From positions 1-64,000 of the forward strand of contig JAHQIW010004590.1 of the NCBI GenBank assembly GCA_019055375.1: DNA of 64,000 nt. Reading direction: 5' to 3'. Positions 34,292 to 46,378 of this stretch are shown one piece after another; position 1 is the first letter of the stretch, and each line of letters starts with the position of its first letter. The notes beneath the pieces are model-generated. The model searched no databases. It had not been told where the DNA came from and was given only the letters and a program-made list of their open reading frames with translations. A program made the position numbers and the translations under genes. This DNA is from Parelaphostrongylus tenuis. Its lineage: Eukaryota > Nematoda > Chromadorea > Rhabditida > Metastrongylidae.

Positions 34292-37200
34292 CCACGGACC
34301 TCCCTCTTTGAGGGATCCCGCCCGGTTAGTCGCGAGGGCACGTGGCGCGTCCCCAGGTGGTGGATAGGGGAATAAAACGCGAACCAAAAGCGACCGTGTG
34401 CTTCCCAGAGACGCAGGTGGATACAGGGGACGAGCTCCCTGCTTCTGCAGTGCCGACTTGACAAAACTCTATTTCTACGAGTCAAGTCTGCCAAAAGACT
34501 GCAATCAAGCGGCTGAGAAGTACATGGGAGGCGGTTAGGAGTCGCCTCCAACAAATAAGCTCCTCCCGCTCCTCCGAGAGAGACTGGCAAGCTACTCGTG
34601 AGTACCCAGCCCCCACGTTTAGAGCCTGGCAAGCTACACGTTGGGTATCAAAATGCCAAAAACAGTAACAAATATGGGCCTCATTCCCCTGACCCCGAAA
34701 GAGCCCCTGGTACGGCAGCGCCAGGTAGGACGAGTACGGAGAGGCTGCTAAAATCTCAGGGCCGAACTAGGCTGCCAAGATCGAAACGGACTAAAATGAC
34801 GATCTGTACCTACAATGCAAGAACCCTTGCTCAACAATCCGCTGTAGAAGATCTGTTGATTCAAGCAAGAAGAATAAGGTACGACGTCATTGGCCTGGCT
34901 GAGACGAGAAGGCGCCATCCTTTTCACGCTGTCTATGACACCGGAGAAGAACTGTTCCTTGATACATGCGATCGCAGAGGTGTCGGCGGCGTTGGCGTCC
35001 TCGTCAAATCGAATTTGACCGTGAACATTGATTCGTTCGAACAACTAACAACCCGCATCGGACGATTACGGTTGGAACGATGTGGTTCTATGCCGGCTTT
35101 GACCATCTTCGTTGCTTACGCACCAACATCAAGCTATGACGAAGACGAAGTCGAAGCGTTCTATATGGACCTCGAAAAATTCTTCAGAGAAGATCATACA
35201 TTCTTCAAGGTCATTGTCGGAGATTTTAACGCAAAAATTGGACCTAGAAGAACGTCTGAAGAACGTCACATAGGGACCCACGGACTAGAATGGAATGAAC
35301 AGGGTGAGAGGCTATCCGAGTTTATCATGACGACCCAAACCATCCATGGTAACTCGCAATTCCAAAAGCCTCTCTCTCAGCGATGGACGTGGGAGTCTCC
35401 CAATGGAGAGTACCATAATGAAATAGATCACATCATAGTAAATCGAAGGTTTTGCCTGACCGACGTCGCTGTTGTTCCCAAGTTCGACACGGGATCAGAC
35501 CATCGCCTCCTTCGCGCAACGTTCCGATTTTCGAGGAGAGGAGAGAAAGCCGCTAAATTCAAACAACGAAGCCCCAGAACTACCATAAACTGGGATGTAT
35601 TCAAGTCATTAGTCGGCTCTTGGGGAGATACCGTTGTCGACAACATCGACGAAGAATACGATCGACTCGTTGAATATCTTCACGTTGGCGCTAAAAAAGC
35701 CGAAAGTCCTAAGGTCACGAAGAGACGCTTGTCTCCGCAGACACTCGAGCTGATACGTCAACGTGGAATCGCACGAGCAGCAGGCAACCGAAACCTTACG
35801 TCCGAACTTGCGAAACGATGCAGAGAAGCGATAAAAGAAGACCTTAAAGAGAGAAAAGCAGCAGTTATGGCAGAAGCTGCAGAAGCTGGGAAGAGCATTC
35901 GCAAAGCCCAGCGAGGCTTCGCCAACTATAAGACCAAGATGATTGCACTCCGATACCCTGACGGGACACTTACAGCTTCCAGAAGGGCTATGGAGAAAAT
36001 CATCCACCAGTACTACTCGGATCTCTTCGCTAGCCATGTTCTCTTACCGTCATATAAATTGAAAGAGGACGAATATGTCGTTCCACCGGTCCTTCCTTCC
36101 GAAATCCGACATGCTATATCGTCGGTGAAAAACAGAACAACACCCGGTCCAGACAGGATTAGACCAGAACACCTGAAGAACCTGCCGCCAGTTCTCATCA
36201 ACACCCTGGCTCGGCTCTTCACTCGCTACCTGTCAGAATGCAAGGTCCCTATTCAATGGAAAACCAGCAAGACCGTATTGTTGTTCAAAAAGGGAGACCT
36301 TCACGACATAGGCAATTATCGCCCAATCTACTTGCTGTCCGTTGTCTATAAACTCTTTACTCGAGTCATCCTGAACAGGATTGACAGAACACTGGACGAA
36401 GGACAGCCATGCGAACAAGCAGGGTTCAGAAAAGGATTTAGTACCATGAACCACATCCACACGATCACAAGACTCATTGAAGTTTCGCGAGAGTACAAAC
36501 AACCACTCTGTCTCACTTTTATCGATCTGAAAAAAGCCTTTGATTCAGTGGAAACAGAAGCGGTTATAGAGGCTCTGGATAACCAGGGCGTCCCTACTCG
36601 GTACATAATGATCCTTCGTGAGCTTTATAAAGATTTCACGACCAGAATATCTCCATTCTACAACAATATCACCATTGACGTAAGAAGAGGGGTTCGACAA
36701 GGCGATACAATATCGCCAAAACTATTCACTGCCATCCTACAACACGTCATGCGAACATTAGAATGGGACGAAATGGGAGTGAAAATTGACGGTCGACAAT
36801 TAAACCATCTTCGCTTTGCTGACGATATCGTTCTCATAACACCAAACATCAGCCAAGCGGAGCGAATGTTGACTGATTTCGATAACGCCTGTGGAAAGAT
36901 CGGTCTTCAACTGAATCTAACGAAAACAATGTTCATGAGGAACGGATGGGTTTCTAATGCCCCATTCACGCTCAACGGAACGACAATTTCCGAATGCTCA
37001 GTTACATCTATCTAGGTCGTGAAATCAACATGATGAACGACCTAGCCCCAGAGTTAAGCAGGAGGAAACGAGCGGCTTGGGGAACGTTTAAGAGCATCGA
37101 AGATGTAGTGAAGAGGACAAAGAACATCCGACTCCGTGCCCACCTTTTCGACTCGACAATTATCCCTGCCCTAACGTATGCAGCAGAAACCTGGTCGCTA

Positions 37201-37643
37201 CGTAAGCAGGATGAAAGATCACTTGCCGTTATCGAACGCGCAGTCGAAAGGTCGATGCTAGGAGTATCTCGTATTTCGCAAATGAGACAAAGGATCCGAA
37301 CTTCCGACCTACGTCAACGATCGAAAATCAGAGACGCCGTTCTACACGCCAGGATATCGAAAATAAGGTAGGCCGGACACGTGATGCGCTTCAACGACAA
37401 CCGATGGACGAGAGCCGTTACCGACTGGATTCCTCGGGACGTCAAGCGCTCTAAAGGAAGACCACTGACCCGTTGGTCCGATTTCTTCACGAAAGCGATG
37501 GAAGAAAGATATGATGCTCAGCGAATTCCTAGAGCAAGGAGGACCCACTGGGCTTCTCTTGCACGCGATAGGGAAAAATGGAAGAGTTGCTGGTACCCGC
37601 TCGAGTCACTCGACGATCAACGGGACGACAGGTGATACAGGTG
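34292..37643 (+). mobile_element. Near-intact RTE-clade non-LTR retrotransposon (3352 bp)
   Basis: The insert lies between perfect 13-bp target site duplications. About 500 bases of 5' untranslated sequence with a comparatively high G+C precede one long coding region (endonuclease plus reverse transcriptase). The 3' end is short and closes with a small repeat (ggtgatacaggtgat) instead of poly(A), which is usual for RTE elements, as is a length near 3.3 kb. Related copies in the window are at 13617, 19320, 26655, 45765 and 53584. The perfect duplications and nearly open coding region mark this as the youngest copy here. Confidence 0.95.
34796..37635 (+). pseudogene. RTE endonuclease/reverse transcriptase ORF with two lesions
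   Basis: The first ATG of the long frame is at 34796 (MTICTYNARTLA), exactly where the APE-type endonuclease begins; the frame is open back to about 34598 without an ATG. Endonuclease blocks are [21 protein letters not shown] (about 35212) and SDHRLLRA (35495). The reverse transcriptase follows from about residue 400 with KAFDSVE, GVRQGD and the catalytic LRFADDIVLI (36809-36838). Near 36994-37003 a one-base shift moves the frame, ending the first frame at 37013-37015. The continuation (GREINMMNDLAPELSRRKRA, and on to RWTRAVTDWIPRDVKRSKGR) is interrupted by a TAG at 37369-37371, where the copy at 14593 has TGG (Trp). Otherwise the frame is open to 37635. The protein would work in target-primed reverse transcription; as it stands it is probably not functional. 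Confidence 0.92.
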
Positions 37644-37656
37644 ATATTGGGTTGAA
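37644..37656 (+). repeat. Target site duplication, right
   Basis: atattgggttgaa, identical to 34279-34291. Confidence 0.85.
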
Positions 37657-37659
37657 ACA

Positions 37660-38158
37660 TGAAAAAACGATGAACAAAAAACGAATTGTTCTTTGAAAAT
37701 GATACTAAATACTGCAATGCGATGTCATTTCTGCGTTTTTTCATAGTATTTTAAATTAGAAGGTTTTAAGAGTTTGAACTTGTATAGAGCTATAGAAAAA
37801 ACTTTATTCTATTTTCATGTGGGTAACGATCGTACATATATTCACTTATGCTACTATTAAAAAGCTGCTTCATTTTTGCAAGCTGGAAATACTTCCAACG
37901 TCTAAACGCCATATTTTTGGAAGGGATACCCAGATGCTTGCTAGAAAATCTCACTTCACACTCTCCTAGAACGATTTTTTGCTTTCCTATTGATATATAC
38001 CGACATTTCACAAATATTTATTACTCATTTCCCATATCAAGAGCAATTCTCTTCTACTCATTACCACGAGTAACCGTCAAGCAGTCGGTAATCAATATCG
38101 CATTGTTAAATGATATAATTATTACTACTCTTCATTTCCGCATCAAATATTACTGAAC
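37660..38158. other. No gene recognised
   Basis: AT-rich sequence between the RTE element and the third duplicated block. It includes an open frame of 102 codons at 37848-38156 without recognisable features. Confidence 0.4.
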
Positions 38159-38159
38159 A

Positions 38160-38186
38160 AATTTCTCGAATTAGATATAGTTTCGC

Positions 38187-38235
<49 letters not shown>

Positions 38236-39205
38236 AAGTCATCATTGCGATGATAAATCACATGACGATGGATAGTTAGCCAAAAATAGTGTTGCAAAAT
38301 GCATGCAGTACCACTACATTGAAAACTCTCTTCGAAATTTCTTTTATTAGTGCAATTGATAGGTTGGAACTATTGAAGACATGCAGAAAATACTCTGTTC
38401 TATTCTTTTAGGACTATAATTAATTTTATCATCTTGCTTACTGCTCTATAAACATCATTTATCATGGCAGCATTTGTCACTCACTCGTAGCAGGTCACAA
38501 CTTCCATAAATAGATGAGAGAGAGAGGACTTATTTGAATAGCTGGGGGTTTTTTCTAAGAAAATTACGTTTTTATAAGTCCTTCCAATGACAGTCTATTC
38601 ATATCGATTAGAAGAATGTTGGATGGGAAAAGCAGTCTTTATCTACAACAGTAATCCTCAAACTATTTTACTCTGTCTATATTAAGGCTTAGTCCGTCTA
38701 TTTACAGTATTGAGTACTTTTATCCTATTCGCACCCATATTCAATTCGTATTTTTTGGGCATTCCTAGATATTTTAATGGTCATCTGTAGCTCAAATCTA
38801 GAGAAATTGGACGGTTAATCTTCTTTTTCATTGCGTTCTATATTACGCTGTCACAGTGAAGATAACATTTCATTCCATTCTCAAACATTTTTCGCTGAAC
38901 AAAGATTTTGCTCAGAAAATCCATTGATTATTCGATTGCACAAATTACGGCAAATTCAATGAAATCTTTGCGTCATCGAAAAAACTTTTTGTTGTGGTGC
39001 AACGTTGAAATTGGAATCAAATTTCTCATGCTGCGCGAACCTGTGCTGGTATGTGAATGGATTTCGCAACATTGGCATCAGAAGACCACTCATTTATAAT
39101 TACTCGATAGCATATGACCCTAGAATTTCAAAGGCGTATTTATTTTTTGAGAGGAAATCTCTTTGCGCGCTGCAGCACGATGAGCAAGATTGTGTTGGAG
39201 ATTCG
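38160..39205. repeat. Third duplicated block, copy at 38 kb
   Basis: This is the partner of 20836-21930 in the same orientation. Shared landmarks are atcacatgacgatggatag (diverged partner), gactataattaattttatca, ggcagcatttgtcact and gtatgtgaatggatttcgca. An AT microsatellite has expanded at its start. Confidence 0.65.
38189..38233. repeat. AT microsatellite, about 44 bases
   Basis: Uninterrupted ta repeat. The paralogous position near 20855 has only 'tacatacacctcaaagtc', so the tract grew after the duplication. Confidence 0.9.
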
Positions 39206-39689
39206 AGTACTTTTGACTGGACACTCCTTTCATTCAGAATCTCAACAAGCATTCGATAGCACGAATCTCAGCAATTTCAACGACTTTCTTGGTTCTCAAG
39301 AAACACTTCTTAGTGCGTTGTTGCGGCTAAGAAAATATTGATTTCGTACTCGGCCCGTATCGCACGCGATTTGCAGTCGACATGATGCCAAATGAGAAGC
39401 TCAATATCCATTTAACTTTGACAATGTTCTTAGAGAGCAATCATGCCATTGAGATCAGTGAGATTTGAGGTTTTGATTACGGGCGCAAATTATGAAAAGC
39501 ACGACGATCTGAATTTCGACGTTGATATGAGTAAAAGTTGGAAGTGCACTGCTATCCCAAGGATGAAGCGATCACATTGGAAAACAAGAATTTTCAACGA
39601 AGAATGAGTGTTGTTTTCATCAGAATTACGTTCACGGGAGTTCGAAAAAGCTTTAGGCTTTGACCAGTTCTATGATATGCGCCACATAT

Positions 39690-39930
39690 TCGCCTTTAAT
39701 TTGTAGCTTCGTTCAAAATGATTGAATGCACATCTGACTTTTGAAAAAACTCCCGCCGGCCTGCTGATGTATTGATCCAGTGCTGCTCACGCTTTAGCAC
39801 AAATATGACACAAGTTATCGATCGCGGGAGAATAGAAAGCATGGTGAGCCACGATTACGAAATAGAAACAAAGACTTTGTGTACGACACAGAGCTCCTCT
39901 AACATTGCGCCGCACGCGTTCTTGAACAGA
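39690..39930 (-). mobile_element. SINE A copy, antisense, diverged
   Basis: Read on the minus strand: gagctctgtgtcgtacacaa (head), gcgatcgataacttgtgtca, gtgctaaagcgtgagcagca (matching the tgcagcactgactcggcac part), and caaaagtcagatgtgcattc (matching gccagatatgcattc). The order agrees with the full-length copy at 393. Confidence 0.55.
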
Positions 39931-39999
39931 AAGATTTTTTTCTGTTAGCGAACCTACTATGATGGTCTAATCACAAATCAGGTTCAGTATTAAATTAAA

Positions 40000-41300
40000 T
40001 TTTCCAGTTTTAGAGCTGTTGAACGATTGCTAATAGTCTAACGAAAAAGTTCTATCGAGTGAAAAAGGAAAGTAAAGGCGAACACATTTTAAGCTATACG
40101 ACTGCTTTACATTCACTTCGCCAGGATCAGTGGACTTTTTCGAAAAAGCTTAGTTGTCTTTCTACTAAAAATACACTTTCCTGTGCATTACAGTAATTTT
40201 CTATGCAACCACATTCAAAAATTCTTTTATATAATACCAACGCCGTGTGTTTCAAACATTTGCACTGCAATTGCAAAACATCACAGTTTATTGTTAGGTA
40301 GAACGTGCGTTAATGCCGAATCCGAAACCAAGCCCAGTGCTAGAACCGGCATTTCTCAAGCTATCCAACGCCTTCAAAAATATGAACAAGTAAAAAGAAT
40401 CAAGTGCAAACGATATTATAAAGCAGGTGAAAATGTGCTCATTTTTGAGGAGATGGACTTCCCCTCTGTTCAAATCAATTAGTTTTGTGACACACAGACG
40501 ATATTTATACTGAAAAAACCGTAACATCTTTCACAGTAATCTCTTTGAAGATATGCCCTGATTGGATGGTAATAATGCCTTCTTAAAACCTAGATTTACC
40601 ATTTAATCTCAACTTTTCCACATCTTGTACAGGTGTCATAGAAACTCCTGGCCAGACGAAATGACTTGCAGATCAATATGATTCAAACGCTTTCTAAGCC
40701 GTTAATATCTGAAAACTAACGTGGTCCATTGTGTCAGTCACGAGAAATATACTCGCGTAAGGATTATTGATTGAATCGGCACGGAAGTAGTCAACTTGGC
40801 GCTCCAATGCGACAACCTGCCCCATTCTACCTCTGGAGTGATCCGTAAAATTTTCTGGGAAGGCGGCTTCATTTCGTCGGCTACTCCAGCGTCAGGTTAG
40901 TTCTTATTTCTTTTTGCGACTACTTATGTAAACAATTTTCTACCATACCGTTTCGTTAGTCAGTTTTCTTGCCTTTTTGATCACTTTCTACATCCGGTTT
41001 TCGAATTGAGAGGTGAGTTAACGAACCAATGCAGCTGGCACTTTCTTGTTTTTTTTTTGTCACATATTTTCAACCCTTCGACGACAGAGTACAGCACACT
41101 TTCCGCATTTTTCAGTCTTAAGATTCAACCGATTACTTGAATCGCGAGACCTTCTATGGCAATCTTTAGTTTTGGAATGCTCTTCTCAAAGCGTTGAAAC
41201 TCTTCAATAAGAAGATTAGGTTTTGCACTCGGCGTATTTCTTATCGCTTAAGATGTGTAAACGGCTGTGAATCGATTGAGCAGCGCAATTTGCATGTTGC
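40000..41300. other. No confident gene
   Basis: One stretch at about 40310-40388 reads ESETKPSARTGISQAIQRLQ followed by KYEQ and a gtaaaa donor-like site. The upstream acceptor is unclear and nothing adjoining supports it. The rest is anonymous. Confidence 0.3.
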
Positions 41301-41309
41301 TGGAGATTT

Positions 41310-41445
41310 TTGTTGTTAACCCCTCGTCAACCACGCGACGCGTCTTTACATGACGGGCGCCGCGCGTGCGGCTTGCGGTTTGTTTATCACGGGCTGTAAT
41401 GCGAATAAGTAAATTACCAAGTATTCCGAGGTCCAGAAGAATTAT
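41310..41445. repeat. Short dispersed repeat, copy 1
   Basis: A G+C-rich core (cgccgcgcgtgcggcttgcg) followed by accaagtattccgagg resembles 53145-53290 (gtgtgcggcgcgtgcagtga ... atcaagtattccgaggcgc). Family unknown. Confidence 0.5.
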
Positions 41446-42832
41446 ATCTATGTATGTGTTCAATAGCGATGGTAAAGGCGTTAAGTCACTCTAGCTAGTT
41501 CTGTTATCTGAGGTTTCAATCACTGGATTGCTGTTATAGTATTTATCATTTCACCTCTCAGACCTGTACTGCTGCCGATTTTGAAGTGATAGGCTCATCG
41601 TTAAACAGAGCATGATCCATACCTTCATAATCAAATGTTTTTTGAAACCTCGCTCAAAGCAATGTATAATCCGAAATTATACTTTGAGCCTTTCATGAGG
41701 TTTGTTCTTCTATTTATAAAGAGCTAGACACGTGCTTCGGCTTTTTAGCCCACCATGATGAACTGTCGTCTGAGATTTTCTTTATATATTGTATATCATT
41801 GATATCAAACCTCGTCGAGTGCATGTGGCCAAGATTCTGGGAAGAAACTTGGGGCACTGTGTTATGAATGAGATCAACTTTCCGACGGACTGGAAACTTG
41901 ACACAGTGCCCACTTCGGCCACATGACGATCATCGCTTTAGTGAGACAAGTCCAACAAGCCATGAGAATCATAAACATTTCATTGCCGAAGAAATGTTAA
42001 GCTCAACAAAAAAAAATTCATAACTGGTGTTTAATCTCGTAGCAACACCTCTCAGTTAGAGTTGGTGCGACAGTTTTGCTCTGAGCTCGCCATTACGATT
42101 TCTTACGGTATCGATTCTTGAGGTCCCTAGGCCAGCAGTTCTTGCCACAAGGACTGTCATCGGCCATGAAGTAATTCTACTTGACTAGCTGCATAAGATC
42201 TGACTTTTCATTTGATTTTGACCATTTTTTATTGACCCGCAACTCTGCAATTACCTTTTCGACTCGAACGTCCATTCGGGGTTTTGTTATTCACCAGAGA
42301 TATGGAAATACTTCATTGACTTTAATAATTTTGGATGTCGCTGTGTTAATAACGCACAATGAAACTCTAGTTAAACATGTTTAACAACATGTTCTGGACC
42401 ACACGCTGCTTTGCATCGCTTACTCTTCACTACATTCAACCGCTGGTCGAGTAAGTAGTTTTATTCTACGTGTGGAGGTGCAAACTCCCCACTAACTTTC
42501 TTCGTTACAATGCACATAGATTACAAGAGTTTGAATGGTTTACTATCCTACAATCTTATCCTTTCCTCCTATCGTCTTTTACATCTCAACCACATACGTT
42601 AAAAAACAATTGTGATATTAATCCCGTGCGACCAAGACAGAATATCAATACGATTTTTATTTATCACCTTAGATAAAGGTTGCTTGAGGGACATAGAGGA
42701 AATATTATACTTTCCGAACGGAATCCCTTATTTTGCAGTTTTCTGTTTGAGAGCATTCACATACATCTTGACGTGCGCTAATTTGGGACAGAAATGCTTT
42801 CCGATAGCCTGTTAAGCTGTGTAAGAGGGGAC

Positions 42833-43118
42833 ATATTCATATCATTTAGGGAAAATTCGCGAATGTGGGTGTGAATATGGATATGTTACACTGAAAGATT
42901 TGAAAAAGTCAAATGCAGCTGAGGCAGATTGACTATATCGTTTCTATCAATTATTCATCAATTATCGATTTACTATATCGTTTCTATCAATTATTCTATA
43001 TTCATATCATTTAGGGAAAATTCGCGAATGTGGGTGTGAATATGGATATGTTACACTGAAAGATTTGAAAAAGTCAAATGCAGCTGAGGCAGATTGACTA
43101 TATCGTTTCTATCAATTA
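42833..43118. repeat. Perfect 121-bp direct repeat
   Basis: 42833-42953 and 42998-43118 appear identical, from atattcatatcatttaggg to cgtttctatcaatta, at a spacing of 165 bases. The 44 bases between contain a further partial copy of the end (tactatatcgtttctatcaa). The identity implies a very recent duplication or an assembly artefact. Confidence 0.9.
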
Positions 43119-43244
43119 CATGACCGCTTACTGTGCACGTCTGACGCAATAATCTACCAAGTTCTCTCATTCTGTCACAATATTTATTGCTCTAATTTTG
43201 CATATACAACTTTTAAGCAGCAATTTGAATGGTATCGTGACCAT

Positions 43245-43450
43245 GTGAGAAACCCAATAATGTGGAGTGCTGTGCAAAAACATCTGCGTCGGCCGGGATT
43301 CGAACCCAGATCTCATTCTTTGCGGGAGCGTATGCTAACCATTGCACCACCAACGCTCGTTTTGCACAGCTCTCATTTTTACGCTATAACGAGTTGTCTG
43401 CCAACAGCCAACCGTCGACGGTCTGGCGGGTCAGCCGCTATTGGCGTTGA
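43245..43450 (-). mobile_element. SINE B copy with the best-preserved tRNA-like head
   Basis: The minus strand of 43285-43356 is 72 bases long and folds like a tRNA: acceptor gcgttgg pairs with ccgacgc, the D-arm contains gtgcaatggttagcat, and the T-arm reads ctgggttcgaatcccgg. The anticodon position would be GCA in a loop ccgcaaa, but the anticodon stem has a mismatch. A tail follows (tttttgcacagcactccaca). Similar heads at 47483-47555 and partial ones elsewhere show it is a SINE family and not a single tRNA gene. The head resembles tRNA-Gly/Arg-type sequences in the 5' half. Confidence 0.75.
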
Positions 43451-43499
43451 GCCCACTTGTGTTGACAGATATTGGATATCGATAATCAGTCAGAATCTT

Positions 43500-43562
43500 T
43501 TTATTTGACTGCCACTTACAGTGGTATGATGTTGTGGTGTACCCAATAATGTGGAGTGCTGT
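43500..43562 (-). mobile_element. Extra SINE B tail
   Basis: acccaataatgtggagtgct here repeats the phrase at 43254, and ccacttacagtggtatgat is the SINE B 3' terminus also seen at 45650 and 47418. This is probably the tail of a second, truncated copy. Confidence 0.55.
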
Positions 43563-43599
43563 GCAAAGCTGTTTCGGTCGAAATTTTCACGAAAATGAT

Positions 43600-45640
43600 C
43601 CTATCTTGTTCATGTCTTTCGATCAATCGTCGTTATTCACTCCAGAATTCTTTACAAATTGCGTACTGCTTAGTTTAATGTGGAAATTTATCGTACGATT
43701 TTGTTTTAGCAAGCTCCACCGAATTCTCTGCGATCGCATTGCGCAAAGCCTTTCTCAGATCGTGACTCGTTGCAATTAAAAGAATCATTTTTATATATGT
43801 CACTTACTAATTTTTATTCTCAGTGACCTCGCGATATTTTTTTTGCATGCTGATAGTTCTCGACAGTAAAATATGTCATAAGTGCGGAAAGGAAGAAATT
43901 TTACTATTTTAAAACTATAAATTAATACTACATGCGGTATTTTTGGGAAAATATGGGTACGTTCTTTTTTTAATCATTAAAGGAGATGGTATATTCGTCA
44001 TCATTCTTCACTAACTTTAGTGATGAATTGGATTTTGAAAGTAATGACGTTGCAAAGATGGTTAGACCGATGTCATTTCATAGTTTATTGAGTCTATGTA
44101 GCGACTGTATGATGAGCGAAAACGTCAAAACTAAACAAGTTGGAACAGTTTGCAATTTATATGAGCGATTATGCTTACTAGGATGTTTAATGAGGAGAGT
44201 AAAACGCTTTATACTCATTGAAGAAATCACCATCACTTTAGGCCAGTTGTTAACACTACAAGTATAGCCTCTAAATCCATGTTGCTATGGCAGTTATTTG
44301 GCGCCTAGTTTTTTACCTCAATTGCTATGCGTTGACATCAGCTCGAGCCAGTCAGAAGAAGCCATTCAATAAAAGGTGTTACTAACTTACCGATAACAGT
44401 TTTTTCTCCATGAAAATCCTCTCGCATGTTGTAGTCAAACACGTGCCACTGTAGGTGCCCTAAATTATTTCCGCCTTGCTCATATTTATATCCATCTACG
44501 ATAAAACAGCAGAGTAAAGGTTTTCCTGTAAACTGGTGAAGATAACAAGCATTTCTCAAGCGTTGAGTGTAACGATCACCAATATCTATGTTCTTTAGTC
44601 GGTAAAAGTGTTGTTCCTTTCCCTTGCAGAAATGTACAGAAATTCTTAGATTTCGTAGTGCAGTACAATGCTCTATTGCTGGGAGAATTCAACCTTTTCT
44701 CTTCTAGTCTCTTTCAAGTCAGCTCTGAGTCTACTGTTGTCTCCAAACCAGCATTCCTAACAAGCGACCATCCTTATGCACCTTCTTCAGCGCTTGTTGA
44801 TATCAGATGTATCTTTAACATGGTAGTCAAATGAAAGGTACAGCCTTTGGCATTGATCAGCTCTGAGGGATACACCGTAGATTACACTTCGTCAAGTAGA
44901 ATCACAGATCACTCTGCTTATTTGACCAATATAATGAATGACCTGCGGATGCTTGCTGATGTACTAATTCACTATTCCCAACAAAGCAATTTACCGACTC
45001 CCAAAGACCGATGGTTTGAGGAATTTTGGAAGCGCTAGAAATTTGGCAAGTGCATGCGTTGCATGGCAGCTTCAGCCACTGCAATGGATGCGCTGTAATT
45101 GGGAGATATACGATTTTTTTATTGATCTTGCGGTTCATTTCCGCCTTCAGAGGAGAGGTCATACCGAAGAACATTCTCTGTCTCAACACCTTCCACACCA
45201 ATGGAAACCCATGGAGACGAATTGTATCACTATTTGTACAAAACTCTGTCTACTATCTTGAAACTTCGCTAAAAATTTAATATAGTCTGATAGAATGTTT
45301 CAAGCTTTCTAAGAGGTCTAATATGACATCTATATCGGTGCTATACGTACGTTTCGACGTTTTCGCAAACCTCGTCATTACCATACGCCCTAGGGCTCAT
45401 CCCTACTATTGTCAAGAGCAGTCGTACCTAGGAAGTATCACTTTACGTCAATTAATGAATTACTGGGTCTTTGTTCTAGAGTGATTGATTGTTGATGACT
45501 TACTGCTGCTAGGGAAGCATATAACAATATCTTCCAATTGTGTATGCCATCTAGGTGGTATATGTACGTTGCGGCATTCTCGCACGCCTCATCACTGCCA
45601 CTTGCGTACACCTTTAGTGCTATTATTAGCAACTTTTTAT
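43600..45640. other. No confident gene
   Basis: Open frames at 43986-44267 (+) and 44847-45038 (+; contains TNIMNDLRMLADVLIHYSQQ) are protein-like by eye but have no family match, start context or splice signals I can defend. A scrap of antisense SINE A tail (gcctttggcattgatcag) lies at about 44848. Confidence 0.35.
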
Positions 45641-45647
45641 TTGACCA

Positions 45648-45760
45648 CTTTTAGTGGTGATATGATGTTATAAATGTACAGAGTGGTGTGCAAAACCTTT
45701 GCGTCAGGCGGGACTTGATCCACATCTCACTCTATCTCTTGAATGCTTTTTGAATGCTTT
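45648..45760 (-). mobile_element. SINE B copy, degraded
   Basis: ccacttttagtggtgatatg and gatgttataaatg (tail), agagtggtgtgcaaaacctt, and gcgtcaggcgggacttgatc (T-arm/acceptor side) match family B. Confidence 0.55.
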
Positions 45761-45764
45761 TCCA

Positions 45765-45930
45765 ATATTTGCAGCTCAGGCCATAACTTCTGCTCTTCTC
45801 TTTAAGACCTTCTTTTATCGGTTCTCTGCAGTGTTTTGAACTTCAAGTATGAGATCTCGGCTGCCTGTAGCTCGTGAAAATCCACGTTGACGTGTTAACG
45901 TTGGAGACAAACGTCTGTTTCTGGCATTGG
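45765..45930 (-). mobile_element. RTE retrotransposon fragment, antisense
   Basis: Its reverse complement matches about 35735-35895 of the main element, the linker between endonuclease and reverse transcriptase. cttcttttatcggttctctg and cacgttgacgtgttaacgtt can be paired with 35827-35846 and 35752-35771. It is short and has no element ends. Confidence 0.65.
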
Positions 45931-46378
45931 GATAAGTGCCTAAGTACTGTGTAATTAATTAAGTTTTTATTGAGAATTGAATTAAGTATGGTATTGTTCT
46001 GCCGCCCCTAATTCTTCTCAGTGGCTTCTCACAGCGGAGACCACACAATTTTGTTGTCTAAATGATGCTGTTGTCTAACCCTTTGTTGGTCTAACCTCCT
46101 GTAGTATATATTTTTGAGGAGAGCCTCATTCAATATCCTGTATTCACAGGTAATGTCAAGATGATTGAAGATACAACAAAGTATCGTCCATTGCGACCTG
46201 ACTAATGAGACCTCAATACAGAAGTTTTTTTAGAGCACGTCAAAACAGTAGAGAACGGTATATTTTCTAATAGCGCGATACCGGTGTTATCATATTATTA
46301 ATTATTTGTCAACACAAATCTCAATAATCCATTCGTAATTCCCAAGACTGATTATCGATGTCGGCATAGCTGGTATAG

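Noticed and set aside
34598..34795. Coding start at 34598 for the long RTE frame
   Set aside because: The codon there is GTG and the stretch up to 34795 matches the 5' untranslated region. The first ATG, at 34796, coincides with the start of the endonuclease domain.
35609..36849. Several minus-strand open frames of 60-140 codons
   Set aside because: They are shadows of the RTE coding strand.
43285..43356. Functional tRNA gene (anticodon GCA) on the minus strand
   Set aside because: The anticodon stem has a mismatch, and the sequence is the head of a repeated SINE family with a shared tail.
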